From Bacteroidales bacterium (GTDB taxonomy: Bacteria > Bacteroidota > Bacteroidia > Bacteroidales > UBA932), in the NCBI GenBank assembly GCA_017634595.1, contig JAGBNC010000011.1, forward strand, positions 1 through 64,000: a DNA stretch of 64,000 nt, written 5' to 3'. Within the stretch, counting starts at the first letter, position 1; each line of letters begins with the position of its first letter. Below are positions 62,268-64,000 of this stretch, in pieces. Made by a program: the position numbers and the translations under genes. Under the pieces are notes generated by a model that made no database searches, was not told where the DNA came from, and saw only the letters and a list, made by a program, of their open reading frames with translations.

Positions 62268-62579
62268 ATGTACGCAATCGTAGACATTGCAGGCCAGCAG
62301 TTTAAAGTAGAGGCTGGCAACGAAATCTTTGTGCAGAGGCTCGCCGATGCCAAGGGTGCTGATGTAGAGTTCGGCAAAGTGCTTCTCGTCGCTGACGGTG
62401 AGGCCATCAAGGTCGGAACTCCTTATGTTGAGGGAGCCGTTGTGAAGGCTACCGTTCTGGATGACGATGCGAAGGCCGACAAGGTCCTCGTGTTCAAGAA
62501 GATCCGCCGCAAGGGCTTCCAGAAGCTCAATGGCCATCGTCAGAAACTTACCAAGATCAAAATCAACGAAATCGCTTAA
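62268..62579 (+). CDS. rplU: 50S ribosomal protein bL21
   Basis: A 103-residue protein: [22 protein letters not shown], then [20 protein letters not shown], the bL21 signature. The ATG at 62268 is used; a TTG directly before it is not needed. It is followed by rpmA 5 nt later, the usual gene pair. Confidence 0.96.
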   Translation: MYAIVDIAGQQFKVEAGNEIFVQRLADAKGADVEFGKVLLVADGEAIKVGTPYVEGAVVKATVLDDDAKADKVLVFKKIRRKGFQKLNGHRQKLTKIKINEIA

Positions 62580-62584
62580 GAATT

Positions 62585-62845
62585 ATGGCACACAAGAAAG
62601 GTCAATCCAGTTCAAAGAACGGTCGTGAGTCGCAAAGCAAACGCTTGGGTCTCAAGAAATTCGGCGGCGAGGTCGTGAAGGCCGGCAACATTATCGTACG
62701 CCAGAGGGGTACAGTCCACAATCCTTCCACCAACGTGGGCATGGGCAAGGATCACACCCTTTACGCACTTATCGACGGCACAGTGAAGTTCTCCCGCAAG
62801 AGAGGGGACAAGTCCTACGTGTCAGTAGTCCCTTTTGAGAACTGA
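62585..62845 (+). CDS. rpmA: 50S ribosomal protein bL27
   Basis: An 86-residue protein starting [28 protein letters not shown], with [10 protein letters not shown] and [11 protein letters not shown], all diagnostic. The N-terminus starts directly with the AHKKG that reaches the peptidyl transferase centre, with no Firmicutes-type cleaved extension. Confidence 0.97.
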   Translation: MAHKKGQSSSKNGRESQSKRLGLKKFGGEVVKAGNIIVRQRGTVHNPSTNVGMGKDHTLYALIDGTVKFSRKRGDKSYVSVVPFEN

Positions 62846-62867
62846 TCTCGAAGGTTTTATGTAGATC

Positions 62868-62910
62868 AATGACTTGCACTTCGGGATCGGGGTTGCGGGT
62901 CATTTTTTTT
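62868..62910 (+). terminator. Possible terminator between rpmA and serS
   Basis: AATGAC (62868-62873) pairs with GTCATT (62899-62904) around a GC-rich loop, followed by a run of eight T (62903-62910). It may end or attenuate the ribosomal-protein transcript before serS. Confidence 0.6.
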
Positions 62911-62924
62911 AATTTTACACAGTT

Positions 62925-64000
62925 ATGTTGACGCTCAAGATGCTCAGGGACAATCCGCAGGAGATTGTCGAGAAGCTTAAAATTAAGAATTTTGACGCGC
63001 AGCCCATAGTGGACAAGGTCTTGGAACTGGACACGCGCCGTCGTAATTTCCAGACCGAGGCAGATGCAATTCTGGCTCAGCAGAAGCAGAAAGCAGCCGA
63101 GATCGGAGCCCTCATGAAGCAGGGGCTCAAGGAGAAGGCAGAAGAGGCTAAGGCTGCCGTGGCAGCACTTAAAGCCCGCTCCGGTGAACTCCTGTCCGGC
63201 ATGGATGAGGCTGCTGCCGAGATGGAGAAGAATCTGGTCCTTCTTCCCAATACACCATGCTCCCTCGTTAAGCCCGGAAAAGGCGCCGAGGACAATGAGG
63301 TGGTGAAGATGGGCGGACCGGATGTCAAACTGCCCGCCGACGCCCTCCCGCATTGGGAACTGGCAAAGAAATATGATATTATCGATTTCGACCTGGGCGT
63401 TAAGATTACAGGTGCCGGTTTCCCTGTGTACAAGGGAAAGGGTGCCAAGCTCCAGAGGGCGCTCATCAACTTCTTCCTCGACTGCAACACTGCTGCCGGC
63501 TATAAAGAAGTGGAGCCTCCTGTGATGGTAAACCGTGATTCCGGCTTCGGCACCGGTCAGCTGCCCGATAAAGAGGGACAGATGTACCACGCCGAGGTGG
63601 ATGATTTCTACATGGTGCCTACCGCTGAGGTCCCTGTTACAAATATTTTCCGTGACGTGATACTAGGTGAGGGACAGATCCCCCAGCGCCTTACCGCCTA
63701 TACGCCCTGCTTCCGCCGTGAGGCCGGGTCTTACGGCAAGGATGTCCGCGGACTGAACCGTCTGCACCAGTTTGACAAAGTGGAGATAGTGCGCGTGGAG
63801 AAGCCTGAAGACAGCTACAAGGCTCTTGACGATATGGTCGCCCATGTTGAGGGAATAGTGAACAAACTTGGGCTCAAGTACCGTATCCTCCGTCTCTGCG
63901 GCGGTGATTTGTCTTTCACTTCTGCTATTACCTACGATTTCGAGCTTTGGAGCGCCGCACAGGGCCGCTGGCTCGAGATCAGCTCTGTAAGTAACTTCGA
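62925..64000 (+). CDS. serS: Serine--tRNA ligase, N-terminal part (runs off window)
   Basis: An open frame from ATG at 62925 to the window end, 358 full codons. It begins MLTLKMLRDNPQEIVEKLK with the coiled-coil tRNA-binding arm (residues ~30-110), then class II synthetase motifs: the VEPPVMVN and YMVPTAEVPVTN regions, TPCFRREAGSYGKDVRGLNRLHQFDKVE (motif 2), and YDFELWSAAQGRWLEISSVSNF. The C-terminal motif 3 lies outside the window. Confidence 0.96.
   Translation, partial: MLTLKMLRDNPQEIVEKLKIKNFDAQPIVDKVLELDTRRRNFQTEADAILAQQKQKAAEIGALMKQGLKEKAEEAKAAVAALKARSGELLSGMDEAAAEMEKNLVLLPNTPCSLVKPGKGAEDNEVVKMGGPDVKLPADALPHWELAKKYDIIDFDLGVKITGAGFPVYKGKGAKLQRALINFFLDCNTAAGYKEVEPPVMVNRDSGFGTGQLPDKEGQMYHAEVDDFYMVPTAEVPVTNIFRDVILGEGQIPQRLTAYTPCFRREAGSYGKDVRGLNRLHQFDKVEIVRVEKPEDSYKALDDMVAHVEGIVNKLGLKYRILRLCGGDLSFTSAITYDFELWSAAQGRWLEISSVSNF

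Overview
The window looks like a chromosomal segment from a Bacteroidales bacterium (phylum Bacteroidota). The evidence is the mraZ-to-ftsZ order of the division and cell-wall cluster, the Bacteroidota omega-like RNA polymerase subunit next to bamD and recN, SPII lipoproteins in abundance, NigD-, fimbrillin- and FISUMP-like surface lipoproteins, a TonB-dependent receptor with a carboxypeptidase-like N-terminal domain, and repeated TTTG-N19/20-TAnnTTTG promoters. Genus cannot be fixed by eye; Rikenellaceae or a relative is a guess. No tRNA, rRNA or CRISPR array was seen.

Layout. Positions 1-7650 are an accessory block: a type I restriction-modification locus (hsdM end, hsdS, hsdR) with an AAA ATPase gene lodged between a broken hsdR 5' end and the intact hsdR, then an acidic-tailed membrane protein, a gene remnant and an acyltransferase. 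A 22-bp perfect inverted repeat separates this from the core. Positions 7910-24295 (minus strand) hold the dcw cluster, transcribed mraZ-rsmH-ftsL-ftsI-murE-mraY-murD-ftsW-murG-murC-ftsQ-ftsA-ftsZ-gltX, with most genes overlapping or nearly so. Positions 24481-37258 (minus) hold rpoN with envelope lipoproteins, an OPA-type transporter, a Fur-like regulator, recN, an omega-like subunit, bamD, trxB, a glycosyltransferase, an OmpH-like lipoprotein and pdxJ. Positions 37323-43431 (plus) carry nadK, uppS, bamA, ompH and gdhA: NAD(P) metabolism, undecaprenyl lipid supply and outer-membrane assembly.

Positions 43490-44950 are an insertion-sequence graveyard (IS1182 and IS3 remnants). Positions 44970-62086 (minus) carry two surface-lipoprotein loci. 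The first is a secreted PHP-domain protein, a 45-residue peptide and a 1367-residue repeat lipoprotein. The second is an AAA ATPase, a 42-residue peptide, a fimbrillin-like lipoprotein, a C25 (gingipain/caspase-like) peptidase, a TonB-dependent receptor, a DUF4876-like lipoprotein and a DUF6850-like beta-barrel, most of them overlapping by a few bases. The two tiny peptides look related and each lies exactly 12 nt upstream of its lipoprotein. This peptide-lipoprotein module, with its linked peptidase and receptor, is my best candidate for an undescribed system. rpsU lies between rightward and leftward genes at 50531, and rplU-rpmA-serS close the window on the plus strand.
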